Shown one piece after another: positions 34,829 to 47,294 of a stretch of DNA of 64,000 nucleotides (position 1 is its first letter; every line of letters begins with the position of its first letter). Location of the stretch: assembly GCA_024349245.1 (NCBI GenBank), contig JALDNG010000412.1:62001-126000 (forward strand). Direction: 5' to 3'. The notes under the pieces are model-generated. The model was not told where the DNA came from and did no database searches. It saw nothing but the letters and a program-made list of their open reading frames with translations. The position numbers and the translations under genes are program-made. The stretch comes from Neodontobutis hainanensis. Taxonomy: Eukaryota; Chordata; Actinopteri; Gobiiformes; Odontobutidae.

Positions 34829-35030
34829 TCTTGAGGCCACGACTTAGCTTATCTTGTGGCCACGACTTAGCTTATCTTGTGGCCACGACTTAGCTTATCT
34901 TGTGGCCACGACTTAGCTTATCTTGTAGCCACGACTTAGCGTATCTTGAGGCCACGACTTAGCTTATCTTGTGGCCACGACTTAGCTTATCTTGTGGCCA
35001 CGACTTAGCGTATCTTGAGGCCACGACTTA
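34829..35030 (-). repeat. Inverted minisatellite at the right end of the MITE
   Basis: About nine units of the reverse complement of the left array (core TATCTTGTGGCCACGACTT). It is much shorter than the left array, so expansion was one-sided. Confidence 0.9.
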
Positions 35031-35725
35031 GTTACATATATATATTTTTTTGACATAGTGTGACCAGAGGGGCTCCGTGAGGTATGTGCTATTCAAAGCG
35101 TCTTTTAATTATAGAACAGCCATCAAAGCATTGTTAAGAGAGAGACATTCAATTTCTTAATCATGCATATTAGATTTATGTATTGAACCATTTGTTTTTA
35201 CTGTTTCTTATTAGATTGGTCATCTATTAGTGACTTAAGTAAGGCCATATCTCAGTGTGAGGAGTATTATCTCCAAATCCATGCAATGAAGAGTCTGTTA
35301 ACTCTGTGCATGGACATCAGGAAAGTCCTGCAGAACAGGACATTATATCTTTTTTAAGCAAACCAATGTGGAATGGGTAGACTTGAAGGCAAAACCAAAT
35401 AAAAGTTATAGTTGTCAAATAATAATTAAGCCTACTATTAAAATTTTGTTGTACAGGGATACTGCTATTGGACTTGGGGTTACACGTTTTTCTTCTCAAC
35501 TTGCATGGAAAAATTTAAGTTTGGATTTTTACATTCATTTTGGTATGTATTTTATGCATATATGCCCATGCTGTTTGCTATACAATTAAATTATAATGCA
35601 TTGCTATTATGAAACAATTAATAAAAATTTATCGTCAAGGATTTAAGCATTTACAGTTCACAAATATTGAAACATCCACACAAATCTAGAAAACTAATTG
35701 CTTTCTAACATAATTTTTTTCACAG

Positions 35726-35979
35726 CAAATAGCAGTGTCACTCGGCTTTTTGATGGAGAACCGGGTCATTTGGTGCCTGTAGCGTCGCACTTTCTTGTTG
35801 AAAGTGACCTGTTCCTTGTGGCAGGGAGAATGATGGGTCACTCCTTTCTCCATGGAGGGCCATGCCTTTCAGGACTTAGTCCAGCTTTTGTGCATGTCCT
35901 ACTTGGTGGCAGTCCTGAAACATCAACTGTCACTCTAGAGGATTGTCCGGACCTCGACATTCGTGACACAATCAAGCTT
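35726..35979 (+). pseudogene. HECT N-lobe exon
   Basis: Open from acceptor TTTCACAG to donor GTATGT. Encodes SSVTRLFDGEPGHLVPVASH, then LVAGRMMGHSFLHGGPCLSG and LEDCPDLDIRDTIKL, the E2-binding side of the HECT fold in this family. No lesion is seen inside this exon. Confidence 0.8.
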
Positions 35980-36005
35980 GTATGTTTCTCTCATATCTCT
36001 TAGTT

Positions 36006-36107
36006 TGAAGATGGAAAAAAGGGTTAAATCCAAAGCATCTGGACAAGGTTCACCTTCAAACCTACGTTCCAGATGCTTTGGCTTTAACCCCTTTTTCTTC
36101 TAGATGG
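36006..36107. repeat. Intronic inverted repeat (hairpin)
   Basis: About 33 bp around CCAAAGCATCTGGA at the left pairs with TCCAGATGCTTTGG at the right, loop near 28 bases. It may be a tiny MITE. Confidence 0.75.
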
Positions 36108-36220
36108 CCTGGACGACTGAGTCTTCTCAGACATGTCTTAGTTTGATTTATCTATATTTTCTTTTTAACTGTAGTTGGTAAAATGTGAATTTTGCTTAAA
36201 GTTTTACATAAACTGTATTT

Positions 36221-36342
<122 letters not shown>

Positions 36343-36442
36343 TTGGAAGGAGAATCCAACCTGTCAGAAAAGGAAAAACAGCAGATACAGGAGTTGGCCT
36401 ATGCATGGACCTTCCTCCTCTGAACAAAAGTAACCTAAAGTG

Positions 36443-39400
36443 TTTCTCCTTCTAGTTTCTCCTTCTGCCCGGTAGTTAAGATGGCGCCTGTGTTCGGCAT
36501 TGCCTCTGCTCCCTGTCTGTTCGCTAATGTAATTTTGTGTTTTCTAGTGATGTTTGTTGCCTTATCAGCCCTTACAACAAGTAACTGTGCATCAGCTGCT
36601 TTTGAATATGATCGACATACTCTATTTCGAATAAACGAGCAGATGAAAGACTTTTGTGTTACCTGGGCCAGGTACGGAGTTTTTCCTCCAGTTTTTGAGT
36701 GCTCCACGTCATCACTGGAGTACCTGTTGCTAGCTAAGCCCCGCGGCAAGAGAAGGAAGCGGGATTGAGGGCTGGCGTCGGGCCAGGCTGAGAAAACACC
36801 GTGGGCAACTACCAAGTCCGAGCGGCTCCGGATCTGTCTGGGACGGCGGTGCCTGCGGTCGGTTCCGGTCCGTGAATCTGGCGGGAACTTCGTCCGGTCG
36901 CGTCTCCGTCCCTCCAATCTGACCGGATTTTTCCGATTCGGCGGCTCCGACACTTCCCTCCACGTGAGCGGGTCCTGTGTCCTGTTACATGCCGGGTGGT
37001 CAATAGTGACCACGTCCTGTCACCGCTGCGCTGCCCTGATGGTCAGCGCGACCGCCTTGGATCTGGCACAACCGACTCGGATTGCTCTGCTCAACGCCGC
37101 TCCATTGCAAACAAGGCCTTCTTCCTCAGCGAGTTATTCTCAAAGGAACACCTTGACTTTATGTTTTTAACAGAGACCTGGCAGCGTGAAATGGAGTACA
37201 CTCATCTGAACGAGCTGTGCCCTCCGAACTGTTCTGTGTTTGGGACACCGCGGGTCTCGGCGAGGAGGCGGACTCGCACTCGTGTACCGGGACTGTTTCT
37301 GCTGCAGGTTGATGAACCCAGACTCTTTCGACTCCTTTGAGATGCAGATGACTAAGGTTGGCAACAATGACTCATTTTATTGCATTTTAATTTACCGACC
37401 TCCTGGTCCTGGACGCTTGTTTTTAGAGGATTTCTCTGAATTTTTATCTTCAATTATCAAACTTGATAATGTTCTGATACTCGGGATTTTAACCTCCATA
37501 TCGACGATGCTTCGTAATCTGGCATCTGAGTTTTTAACACTCACTGAAGCATTTCATTTTAAGCAGCATGTCTCTGGTCCTACACACACCAAAGGCCACA
37601 CTTTGGACCTTGTTTTCTCTTTAGGCCTGAACATTGACCAGTTGAGTGTTACAGACACTAATGTGACAGACCACTGCTGTATATCTTTTAACTTGCATTC
37701 CAGTGTGGACTATCTTCCTTCCAAACTGATGTCACAAAGACGCATCATAAATGGATCCACAGCTGAGAAATTTTCAAGTCATTTGACCCGATCGTTTTTG
37801 ATGGCTGTAGTGAGCCTGAATCTTTTATGCAGTCTTTTAATAAGCACTGTTTGTCTGTTTTAAATAAGGTTGCTCCGCTAAAAAGTAAGCACACCACGCC
37901 TAAAAATCCCTGCCCTTGGATAAATGAGGAAATCTTATCTTGTAGGAGAAACTGTCGAAAAACAGAACGTTTGTGGAAATGCACAAGTTTGGAAGTCCAC
38001 AGACTGCACTTGAAGGAGCTCATCATGTCACTAAATGATATAATAAAACAGGCCAGGTCTGCATATTTCTCTAATCTTGTTGTTCTGAACAAGAAAAATC
38101 CTAAAGTCCTGTTTGACACAATATCAAGAATTGTCTCTCCTTTAGCTCCTCATTTACCAGTCCACTCAAAGTCTGACTGCAACAGGTTTTTAAATTCCTT
38201 TGTGAATAAGGTACATGATATACGAGCTTCTATAAACCCATCCTCTGTCCACACATCCTGGGGTTTATCTCCTCAGTGCTCTTGGTCCACCTTCTCACCT
38301 GTCACTGAAGAGGATATCAAGGGTCTACTAAAAAAGTGAAACCATCATCAAGCCCTCTGGATGTAATGCCAGCTTCGTTGCTTTTAAATGTATTTGATTT
38401 AGTTGGTCCTTATGTTGTTAAACTGATCAACCTTTCTCTTTTAACTGGTTCTGTGCCCAGCTCTTTTAAACAAGCGGTCGTCAGCCCCATTCTGAAGAAG
38501 CCCAATTTGGATTCTTTTGAACCAAACAACTACAGGCCAATCTCTAAATTGCCTTTTTATCTAAAATCCTGGAGAGAGTGGTGGCGGAGCAGCTGACTGC
38601 GTTTCTTAATGAAATTAATGTTATAGACAAATTTCAGTCAGGCTTCCGAAAATGTCATTCAACAGAGACTGCCCTGCTGAGGATATCAAATGACATTATG
38701 ATGGCAGCTGACTCTGGGCAGTACTCAGTCTTGATCTTACTGGATTTATCGTCTGCTTTTGATACTCTGGACCATAATATATTGTTAAAGCGTCTGCAAT
38801 ATGAAATGGGTTTCTCTGGATCAGTTCTAAAGTGGTTTTCCTCTTACCTGAGTGACAGATCATTTTGTGTCTGTATTAACAATATTCTGTCTGAAATGAC
38901 CCTCTGTCATATGGAGTTCCTCAGGGCTCAGTCTTAGGTCCTCTTTTGTTTTTATTGTACATATGCCCTCTTAGTGAAATATTTCATGGTTTTAAAAATG
39001 TGTCTTATCACTTTTATGCTGATGACATTCAGTTGTACTGTTCTTTTAAAGACTCTGAGTTTTATAAACTTACTGAATTGTTGAACTGCTTGACTTGCTT
39101 AAAGAACTGGTTATGCAATAACTACCTACAGCTAAATACAAAAAGACTGAAACTTTAATCTTTGCACCTGACCAAAAATACTTCAAATCAAACAACACCT
39201 TGGTTCCCTGGGTTCTTCCGTCCAGTCGAGCCTCAGAAACCTTGGTGTTCTGTTTGACCAATCTATGTCTCTGGACAGTCATTCTAGACAGTTGGTCAAA
39301 AACTGTTTTTATCATCTAAGAAACATTTCTAAATTGAGAGTGTTATTGTCTAAATCTAACTTGGAGATGATTATTCATGCTTTTATTTCTTCTCGTCTTG

Positions 39401-39987
39401 ATTATTGTAATTCTCTTTTTATTTGTTTCAACAAATTGTCTCTGGGTCGGCTTCAAATGGTGCAAAATGCTGCAGCCAGGCTTTTAACTGGAACCAACAG
39501 AAGGGCTCACATTTCACCGGTTTTAGCTTCACTTCATTGGCTTCCAGTCAAATTCAGGATTGATTTTAAAATTTTAGTCTTGACTTTTAGAGCTCTACAT
39601 GGACAGGCCCCCCAGTACATCACTGACCTGCTGACCCCTTACTCCTCCTCACGCACTCTTCGGTCTTCAGGTCAAAACCTTTTAATGGTCCCCAAAACAC
39701 GTTTGAAAACCCGGGTGACCGGTCTTTCCAAACAGTCGCCCCCAGACTCTGGAACGCCCTGCCCCTGTCACTGCGAGTGGATATTTCTGTTGATTCTTTT
39801 AAAAAGCAGCTGAAGACACTTTTATTTAAACAAGCTTTTAGTTGATTGGGCTTTTTATGTTTCAATATTCTGTGGTTTTAATTTTTTTTTTTTTCTCTAA
39901 GTTTTATTGTTTTTATTGCACTTTGTAAAGCACTTTGTGATTTATATCTGTGAAAGGTGCTATATAAATAAAATTTACTTACTTACT
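36443..39987 (+). mobile_element. L2-clade LINE inserted in a HECT exon
   Basis: 3.5 kb, near full length. The 5' end has ATGGCGCCTGTGTTCGGC at 36481. Apurinic endonuclease motifs: FMFLTETW (37160), YRPPGPG (37394), GHTLDLVFSLG (37595), TDHC (37668). RT: LLDLSSAFDTLDH (38738) and YADDIQLY (39020). The 3' end is GTGCTATATAAATAAAATTT followed by ACTT repeats. Flanking TAAAGTG (36436-36442 and 39988-39994) is a target-site duplication. Frameshifts near 37480, 38335 and 38560 and later stops make it inactive. The target is coding sequence of the HECT gene. Confidence 0.9.
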
Positions 39988-40270
39988 TAAAGTGGTTTTT
40001 TGAAAAACTTTTAATTCATGCGATGAGTGAAGTGAGAATAAAAAACTTGAAAACGAAACTACATACATTTTACAACTCTCCACTACAATTATTATGCTTG
40101 TCTTTTATTCCTTATTATTGTTATTAGGTGATTGGACGAGTCGTAAGACAGATTAAGCAACTGCGCAGAGGACTAAAAGAAACACCATTGTGGACTTACT
40201 GCTTACTCGAAGACCAGACACAGCAGCTATCCTTTTTCCAAAAGAGGGGGCAGAGAACATCTGTCCAGAG

Positions 40271-41009
40271 GTAATTTTGCTTTCTTATGGTCTTACTTGA
40301 AGATAAAGTTGAAGCAAAGGCGTTTGGACTGGAATGATAATGCTATATCCTTCTCCAGTGCTGTCAGGTGGTTTCGCACTGGCCACTGTGACCTTGCATC
40401 TAAGTTTGATAGCTTTGTTTACAGACAACTTGTTTCTTATTCACTTCAATTTTATTAATCCCCAAGGAGTAAATCAGTTATTTGGTATCTTCAAATTTGT
40501 TGATTAAAACTTCTTCTTCTGTCCTAGACTGATTGTAGAGCAGTCGATCCGTCCTGCTGATTAGATTCTCAGATGTCCACTGGTTTCTTTGTTGTTCATA
40601 AGCTGAAAACAAGGGATGGTCTAAGTTGTTCAGTAACCACTGATCTAAAAGCATTAGGTGTCTGTTCCTGAAAACAGTTCTACTGATGAAGTCACAGGCA
40701 GTATCTGGTACAGCTGTTGGTTGAATATAAGCCGTAATCCTACGATGACATGCGACTCTCTCGGTATACAACCATCTCAGTCTCACTGCTACAGCTCCAC
40801 ACACTTGTAGCTAATTCTGTGGCAGTAATGCGATCCACTGTCGGGATCTTCTTTAGAGCAACTCAGAAATTAAGCCCTTTCCCATGTAGGTAGTTATGGT
40901 AGTTTAATGTGTATACATGTATATTTTATTGTTACCAATTAATTGTGGTTGCAGAAATAACAGCAATTGGCGGCTGGATGTTTTTTCATGTGGCCTTTTG
41001 TTGACGCAG
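40271..41009. other. Intron with an unassigned minus-strand frame
   Basis: Between HECT exons. The frame at 40478-40804 (108 codons) reads LLDQWLLNNLDHPLFSAYEQ in its second half. I do not recognise it; it may be an old transposon piece. Nothing else is seen. Confidence 0.35.
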
Positions 41010-41202
41010 ATTCTTCTGCAGCAAATCACCTGGCCACAAGCAGATGAAGATGATGATGATGACGACTGGTCAGCAGACATAAAGTTCCGCATATCGGGCT
41101 ATCTCCAAGAGTTCATCACTGGAGGTGAAACTAAGAAATATTTGTCTTCCATAATATTTATGGAAATAAAACATTTTAAAATCTGTTTAATTCATTCTTT
41201 AG

Positions 41203-41420
41203 CAACGCCAACTGAACTGCAAAATCTAGTAAAATTCTGGACAGGCTGGGAGGTCTTGCCAACAAGTTTGTCTGTAGAGGTAGTAACTGGAAACTACATC
41301 ACAGCCTCAACCTGCTTTGAGATTCTGCACATTCCATCTCACTACAAGGACTATACTTCATTCAAGAGGGACTTGCTTGTTTCCATTTCTTCATGCCACA
41401 CAGGATTTGGTCTAGTGTGA
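41203..41420 (+). pseudogene. HECT C-lobe exon with catalytic Cys
   Basis: Open from acceptor TCTTTAG to TGA. LVKFWTGWEVLPTSLSVEVV leads to the TCFEIL catalytic loop and HTGFGLV end, the usual C-terminus of this family. No lesion is seen within the exon, unlike the centre of the gene. Confidence 0.8.
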
Positions 41421-41599
41421 ACATAGTATGATGTTTTATAATGCTGTTTGCTGTTCAAATTACCACTGTAGCACTTGACAGTTGTGCTTCCATAGTTCAG
41501 TGTTTTACATTGGTTTAATTCAGAGTTCAGTGCCCCACATAAACACTTCTTAATTTTAAGCTACTGGTTTTGGCCTGACATAAACCAAGAGGCAGTATT

Positions 41600-42240
41600 G
41601 AATTAGTTTTCAGGACTGAGAACGGGACGGAGTTTTCCCCCAGGACTCCTGCACAGCTCACTGTCCATACAGTCATCCTGCTGCTCATTGTGACTTCTTC
41701 TTCTCTCCCGGCTGTGATCGTCACCAGTTCTTGTCACTCCTGCAAGGTCAGGGTTCACAGCATTCAAGATGAACACAACATGCAGCATTAAAATGAGTTT
41801 ATTTTCTTTAAAACAACATACAATGTACATTAAGCTGGAGCAGACATGCTTGTATTTATAGTTTAACTGCTAATTTCCATCTGTAGTCCTTTATTGTACT
41901 GATATTTAAAGAGACAACTCCTCAGATTTATTTACACATAATGATGTATGTTTTGTCTCAGATATCAAACATTCACCACCTTTCCCACATGTTTAAATCT
42001 ATCTGGAGTTCACTGCTCATTGCCCACACTGGTCTCAAGGTCTGATGGAGAGCTACACCACTGGAGCGTGGCTCGTAATAATTTGTACAGTTAGGATCAA
42101 TGTTCAAGCACACAAAACAGAACATAACCTTACATCTGTCACATGTGTTTACAGCCCTATGTGTTATGCTCCAGCAGTTTACCACATGTGGGACAGGCCC
42201 GTATGGGGGAGAGGTCAGTGACCTTTTCAAACTTGATAAC
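41600..42240 (-). pseudogene. RBR-type E3 ligase fragment (Rcat/RING2)
   Basis: Minus strand 42240-41980: LSPIRACPTCGKLLEHNT, then a TAG stop, GCKH, a one-base frameshift, and CDRCKVMFCFVCLNI. This is the C-X2-C ... GC ... C-X2-C-X4-C-X2-C pattern of the RING2 (Rcat) domain of RBR ligases, which form a thioester with ubiquitin. A second exon-like piece lies at 41750-41600. The upstream exons (RING1, IBR) would lie at higher coordinates but block B2 begins at 42260, so the gene is cut there. Confidence 0.65.
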
Positions 42241-42639
42241 AGGACCGGTTTTCATCATTTGTAATGGCACATTATCCGTGTGTAATTATTATTATTTATT
42301 TAGGTTATATTAAATTCGTTTGAAATATGTATTGTTTTCCTGTTGCTGTTGTAGCATCCATTAATGAGTTTTCTTTAAAGTGGGCAACAGGTAACAAAAA
42401 AGATAGCCATGTCCCCTGGAACCACATGGTGGCAGCACTTTCACAGCTAAAATAGCGGTGCCACGTTTGAGTTGCAGGATGTGATTATAAAGCTTTCTTC
42501 CACTTCTTTCCTCGACTGTAACTGTCAAGTATTAACGGTATATATCTGCTACTTCAACACTTTACATACTGCCTGTGTCATTATAACCAAGTTCACTTTT
42601 TAAATATGAATATCCATCACCAGTGTTAGCATACTACAG

Positions 42640-42705
42640 CGGTGCACGTGCTGGCGTAACCACGTACAGGTGCCGGTTGCTAAGAGCATCTCCTAGCAAG
42701 TACGT
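42640..42705 (+). promoter_or_regulatory. X-box-like palindrome, CRE lost (B2)
   Basis: The inverted repeat TTGCTA...TAGCAA is kept at 42677-42699, but the CRE-like site reads TGGCGTAA in place of TGACGTAA. Confidence 0.3.
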
Positions 42706-43862
42706 TCTTGCAAAACTTGCAAACTTCTGGCTGTGAGAAAAAGTGCAAATCTTGAGTTTGATTCGACGATTTCTTCAAAAGGAGACTTTAACTGCGGACA
42801 TTTCCTACTAAGACTTCTACTGACCACCCACTGACCAGGACTACGAGACCTTTTTGAGAGAAAACGTGAGATTTTAAAATTTCCATGTTCATGTTATTTC
42901 CTATGGGCTTTCCCATTAAATCTGCACAGCAACTAGCGTTATATGAACCAATATATTTGAGCAAAATGGTCTTTTGTCGATGTTTAAATGATGTTTCACG
43001 GTAAATTTTAACTCAGAATATGTGTATTTTTGTTGTGACTTTGTTTGTTCTTAGAGCCTATCAGAAATAATGTAAAAGTACATTTACACAGACATATTAA
43101 TGAAAGCAACAAAACGCACAGGAGGCTAACATTTAAATTGAGAGCTGTCTTCAACGTATTTTGATTAATTTCTATATTATACATTTTGTATTTAACCCAG
43201 TACCTAATTATAGAAAATAAATTTGTTTTATGTTGATTAATTTCCAAATATAATACAATAGGTTTCAAAAAGTAATTCAGGAGAATCCTGTGTAAACCAG
43301 GAACATGTAGAAGCAGAGTTTGTTGAACATATTTGTTAATGAAAATGTACAGTTATGTTTTTGTGTTAGTTTTGTAGCTATTATGAAAAAATAAGATCTA
43401 TTCACAAAGTAAATCTATCCAGATTGTAATGAGGACAAATGATTATTCATAAATAACTCATAACCACTTTATAACAACACTGTAACCTTTCTGCACATTA
43501 AAGTCCTCTGCTATAATTTTAGTAGTTTAGTGAATAATAATGTCTTTGAACGTGGACATATTCTCCTGGTTTGATCTGAGATTGGTCAAAATCACTCTGA
43601 GGCTTTATGAGTAAAAGATGGTTTAAGATTAAACAGTGCTGCTTTAAAAGTACTCTCTGTATTGGTACATTGTGCTAGTGTCCATGAAACTATAGAAAAT
43701 GGCACTAGACAAAAGTACATGGTGGACTTGAATCAGTAACAGTTCCATGTTCAGACATGGATTTAAAAGACCTCAGAGCCTCATGGCTTTGCTTTATTTT
43801 GATGAATCACACAATGGCATCACATGATGTGAGGATTTTAACAGATGTATTTCTCTCCACAG
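42706..43862. other. No gene seen; intron-like
   Basis: Same AT-rich sequence as 18831-19980, with no private coding signal. Contains a small insertion (CTGAGGC at about 43598). Confidence 0.4.
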
Positions 43863-44623
43863 ATCTCTGTTCACTGATGGCCCAGCGCTTCTCCTGGACG
43901 ACGAGGCCCGGGTGTCCCGACGTGCTCCTCCTGCACAGGCTGCCCACACTCACTACGCCCCACACACCCCTGTTGCCTCTGCACCTGCCTCCTCCACAGG
44001 CCCCTTGAACTCTGCCTTTGTGTCTGTCTCTCCTCAGGAGACACTCTTTTCAAGCTCTTGCTCTTTCTCTGACTCTGACTCTCGCTCCTCTCGCTCCTCT
44101 GGCGTCTTTAAGTCTCGTGCTAGATACCTTAGTTCTACCTCCTCATCCTCCTGCTCCTCCTCTCCTCCCTCTCACTCCCTTGCTCTCTCGTCCTGCTAAG
44201 GTCCGTAAGCTTAGCTCTGGCTCCTTCTCTCGCTGCGCTCGCTCTCTTGCTATCTCTCCTCCTCCTGCTCAGGTCCCTCAGCTGAGCTTCTCTCTGCTCC
44301 CAGACTCCTTTGCTCTGGATGTTTCTGTTTCTCCTTCTGAGGCTCGGAAGGCCCCAGCTGCTCCTCGTGAGCCCCTGGTGCCTCCTCCCTGTGCTCCCTG
44401 CACTAACCCTCTTATCTCCTCTGCTCCCTCCAGGGCACCTCCCTCCCCTGCCACACCTCCCAGACCCCAGGAGCCGGTCCCATTGTTTCCTGGGCCCAAG
44501 CCGGACTGGGTGAAGGAGATGGAAGATTACATGAGGGACCGGGCGCTCGAGTGGAAACACTGGAAAAGGTCAGATAAACCACAAAGGTCAATTCAAAAGG
44601 AGAAGCACTTTTACTCTTTTTAA
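43863..44623 (+). pseudogene. Unrecognised Ser/Pro-rich exon (B2)
   Basis: The first frame is open from the acceptor through DEARVSRRAPPAQAAHTHY and SFSDSDSRSSRSSG to SLALSSC and a stop at 44199, where a CT pair is missing relative to B1. A second frame (44018-44623) is open through PAKVRKLSSGSFSRCAR, PSEARKAPAAPREPL and GPKPDWVKEMEDYMRDRALE to the natural stop. The C-terminal half is thus intact here and broken in B1, while the N-terminal half is joined to the middle in B1 and broken here. Confidence 0.5.
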
Positions 44624-44954
44624 GAACTGACCGCTTTCAGTGTTTCTTCTGAGTGAAATCGTGCTGGGACTTAGGTGCAGGACTCAGGGTCATTTCAGGA
44701 TAAGTATAACATTTGTAAATATTGTATATAGTGTGTTGTGTGTCAGAGGGTTTAGTGTGGTGTGACATGTTTAAATAGGTTCATTAGCTCTTCCAGTTGG
44801 ACTTGTTCCATGTTTTTGCTGTGTTGTGTGAAAAATACAAATGATATGTTCTCCTTAAACAAATGAAACTATAAAAGGTGAGTACTCAGTACCTGGGGTT
44901 GATTAACATGTTTTACACTTTCACTTGCTGTTTTTTCTTCTGCTTCTCCAAAAA

Positions 44955-45235
44955 GGTGACAGTCTAAAGAGACCCAGCAGTAAACTATAGACAAGGAGCT
45001 TGTGCAAAAAGAGGAGCGTAAACAAAGGGCAAAAGTAAAGGAGAGGAAAGAAAGTACAAAGTAAGATGAAAAAGTAACAGAAGTTAAAGTAATCTGACTT
45101 TCATGGACAGACAAGAGTAAAGAGTCTAATTCAAGTTAAATAAACTGATTTCTCGCAGGAAGAGGCCTAAAAGAGATGAAAAGCAAATGAAAGAGGATAA
45201 GAAAGAAGAAAACAAAGAAAAGATATGTATATTGG
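44955..45235 (+). pseudogene. Lys/Glu-rich exon remnants (B2)
   Basis: Copies of the B1 pieces: KEERKQRAKVKERKES near 45010-45060 with GTAAG after it, and RPKRDEKQMKEDKKEENKEK at 45165-45225. Confidence 0.35.
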
Positions 45236-45417
45236 ATTGTTTTGTTCAAATTTCCAGATCTATTCTCCTGAGACTAAAGCATGTTTTTTTGTTTTCAGGC
45301 TTCTTGGAGAGGATTCCTGAGCACACAAAGGTAGACACCACATTATTCAGTTTTAATGTACATCTGTTTAACAAATGTGTGCATGTGTTTAATAGTTTTA
45401 CTGTCTTCTCTCTCCCT

Positions 45418-46110
45418 CTCAGCATCACTGAGAGGAGAGAGAAGAAGCTGGACAAGGTCATCAGGAAGTCCAGCTCTGTCCTGGGCTGTCCTCTGGACTC
45501 AGTGCGGTAAGTGGGTGATCTATGCTGGACCATAAGTCCCAGCGCCTGCAGGACGCCCTGTCAGCTCTGGAGAGCAGCTTCAGTGACAGACTGCTCCACC
45601 CTCGGTGTGTGAAGGAGAGATTCTGCAGGGCTTTCCTTCCTGCTGCTGTCAGACTCTACAATGAACACTGCTAACACAGAAACTCTTTTCACCAAGCAGT
45701 ATTTCCACAATCATGTGGAATCTCACCGTGCAATATTTGTAACGTGCAATACCTGTTACACAACCTGCACTATACACTATTTATTCACATTTGTACTGTG
45801 CATAGTTTATTTTGTTTTAGCGTAGCTTTAATCAACTTATGTATAGTCTTTTTAGTTTATTTTGTTTCAGCATAGTTTAATCTGACATATGTATAGTCTA
45901 TTTTATGTTTGATTACCTTGTCTTAGAATATTTTTTATTTGAATTTATGTTGTGACCAGGTTGGCTTTATACTTTTGTGATACACTTTTTTTTTTTTGTT
46001 TGCTTTACTCACTCCATTTAGTGTTGGTATCTGGTCTTTGGTTTAATTGGGAGTGTCTTGTAAGCACATTTGGGCCGGGCTTGTGTTTTAAGCATGACAC
46101 AATAATAAAA
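45418..46110 (+). mobile_element. LINE 3' end (B2)
   Basis: Reads ITERREKKLDKVIRKSSSVL and GCPLDSVR in one frame, longer than in B1, then LLHPRCVKERFCRAFLPAAV after a frame change. The convergent reverse tail starts at about 46110. Confidence 0.75.
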
Positions 46111-46140
46111 CCTGATCAGAATCAGAATCAGAAAAAGGTT

Positions 46141-46963
46141 TATTGCCTTTGTCAGTGAACAAGATTCACAAACTAGGAACTTGCTTCGCGATTGTGACAG
46201 GTCTACACAGCGGTCTGAGCGATATTGTGGCTATGTCCTTCCTTTATTGCCAGAGACATTGTAATTGTTATTTAGTTCATTCATATGATTGTTCAGAAAT
46301 GAAACATGAAATATGAATACACTGAGATACATTTTACAGAATAAACTTTCATCATTTATATGCTTCTGTGAGATAATACATGCATTCTGATAATATTACT
46401 GAGTGCATTAGTGGAGACAAGCTGTAGCCATAATGGTGAGGGGTTTGGTAAAAGAGGAGGGGAAAAGTAAAGAACAAAGTGCCATTTTAAGTAAAGTATA
46501 GCATTGGTAGAGCATTAAAAGATGAGAACAAAAATAACTGGTGGTATTGGTGCTATTTACTTGTTAATTCTTGCATATATAACAGTTACAGAGCAGAAGG
46601 GGTGTCTAGTTCCTGTGCCACACTGGTATGGAGGTCTGTCTGGGGGCCACTCCGGAGTGAGCTTAGGACAAACAAAGCAGAACTCAACTTGAGCAGAGCA
46701 GTGCATCTGAATCTGTATTTGCCCTTGAAAACAAAAGAAGCCTTTATTTCAGTGTTGGCTGCACCGTCTCCACAGATATGTCTAAAAATGTGAGTACTTT
46801 TAAAGTTACACATGTGTTACCAGTACGTGTCATATTAGGTCCTTTTTGTGAAGCGACACAATGAGTCAGGGGTCTGAATGCAAAACTAATTCTGTTTATA
46901 GACATAAGCTCATACCTCCTCCAGTTGGTGTCGCCATGTTTCTGTCAGAGGTTCAGGAGAAAC
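46141..46963. other. No gene seen
   Basis: Copy of 22260-23078; AT-rich and non-coding. Confidence 0.5.
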
Positions 46964-47294
46964 TGTAGGAATATTTTATATCCATATATTTAACCAGAGA
47001 GACACGGAGACCGATTATAATTTAACAAGCAATGGTCAGGTTTTAATCCTTGCAAGGAGAAGCAAAACAGACACAGTAACAAGGGTACAGCGACAGGTTT
47101 GCTTCCAGATGTAAACATAACATGGGCGTTCACAATGGTCCAGGTGCAAGAGTCCCGTGACAAGCCATGTCTCAGTCTTGTTATGTCTACTTAATGCTTG
47201 GATTAGCACGAAGGACATGACATGAATTTGACATGACCTGAAGAGAACTATAAGCCCACTAACTCTAAACATAATAATTAAAATTCTTATAACA
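46964..47294 (-). mobile_element. LTR of second retroelement, TATA deleted (B2)
   Basis: Same TG...CA ends and polypurine tract (47295-47307) as in B1. About 35 bp are missing (CATGGG joins GCGTTCAC near 47127), which removes the TATATAA box and the TGACGTC site. Confidence 0.65.

Larger units (their letters stand above)
33389..35079. mobile_element. MITE with expanded subterminal minisatellite
   Basis: Left end ACGGAGCCCCTCTGGTCACA and right end its complement; the inverted repeat continues through ACTATG, A/T-rich sequence and TAACTAAGTCGTGGCC. The flanks GGGTATGT (33381-33388) and AGGTATGT (35080-35087) look like an 8-bp target duplication with one mismatch, which fits hAT or P-type elements. 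No coding sequence. It lies at a splice donor of the HECT gene (exon ends 33382), and the duplicated flank keeps a GTATGT on both sides. Confidence 0.75.

Noticed and set aside
40478..40804. 108-codon minus-strand frame as a gene
   Set aside because: No family recognised and it lies in an intron of a pseudogene; reported only as intron content.
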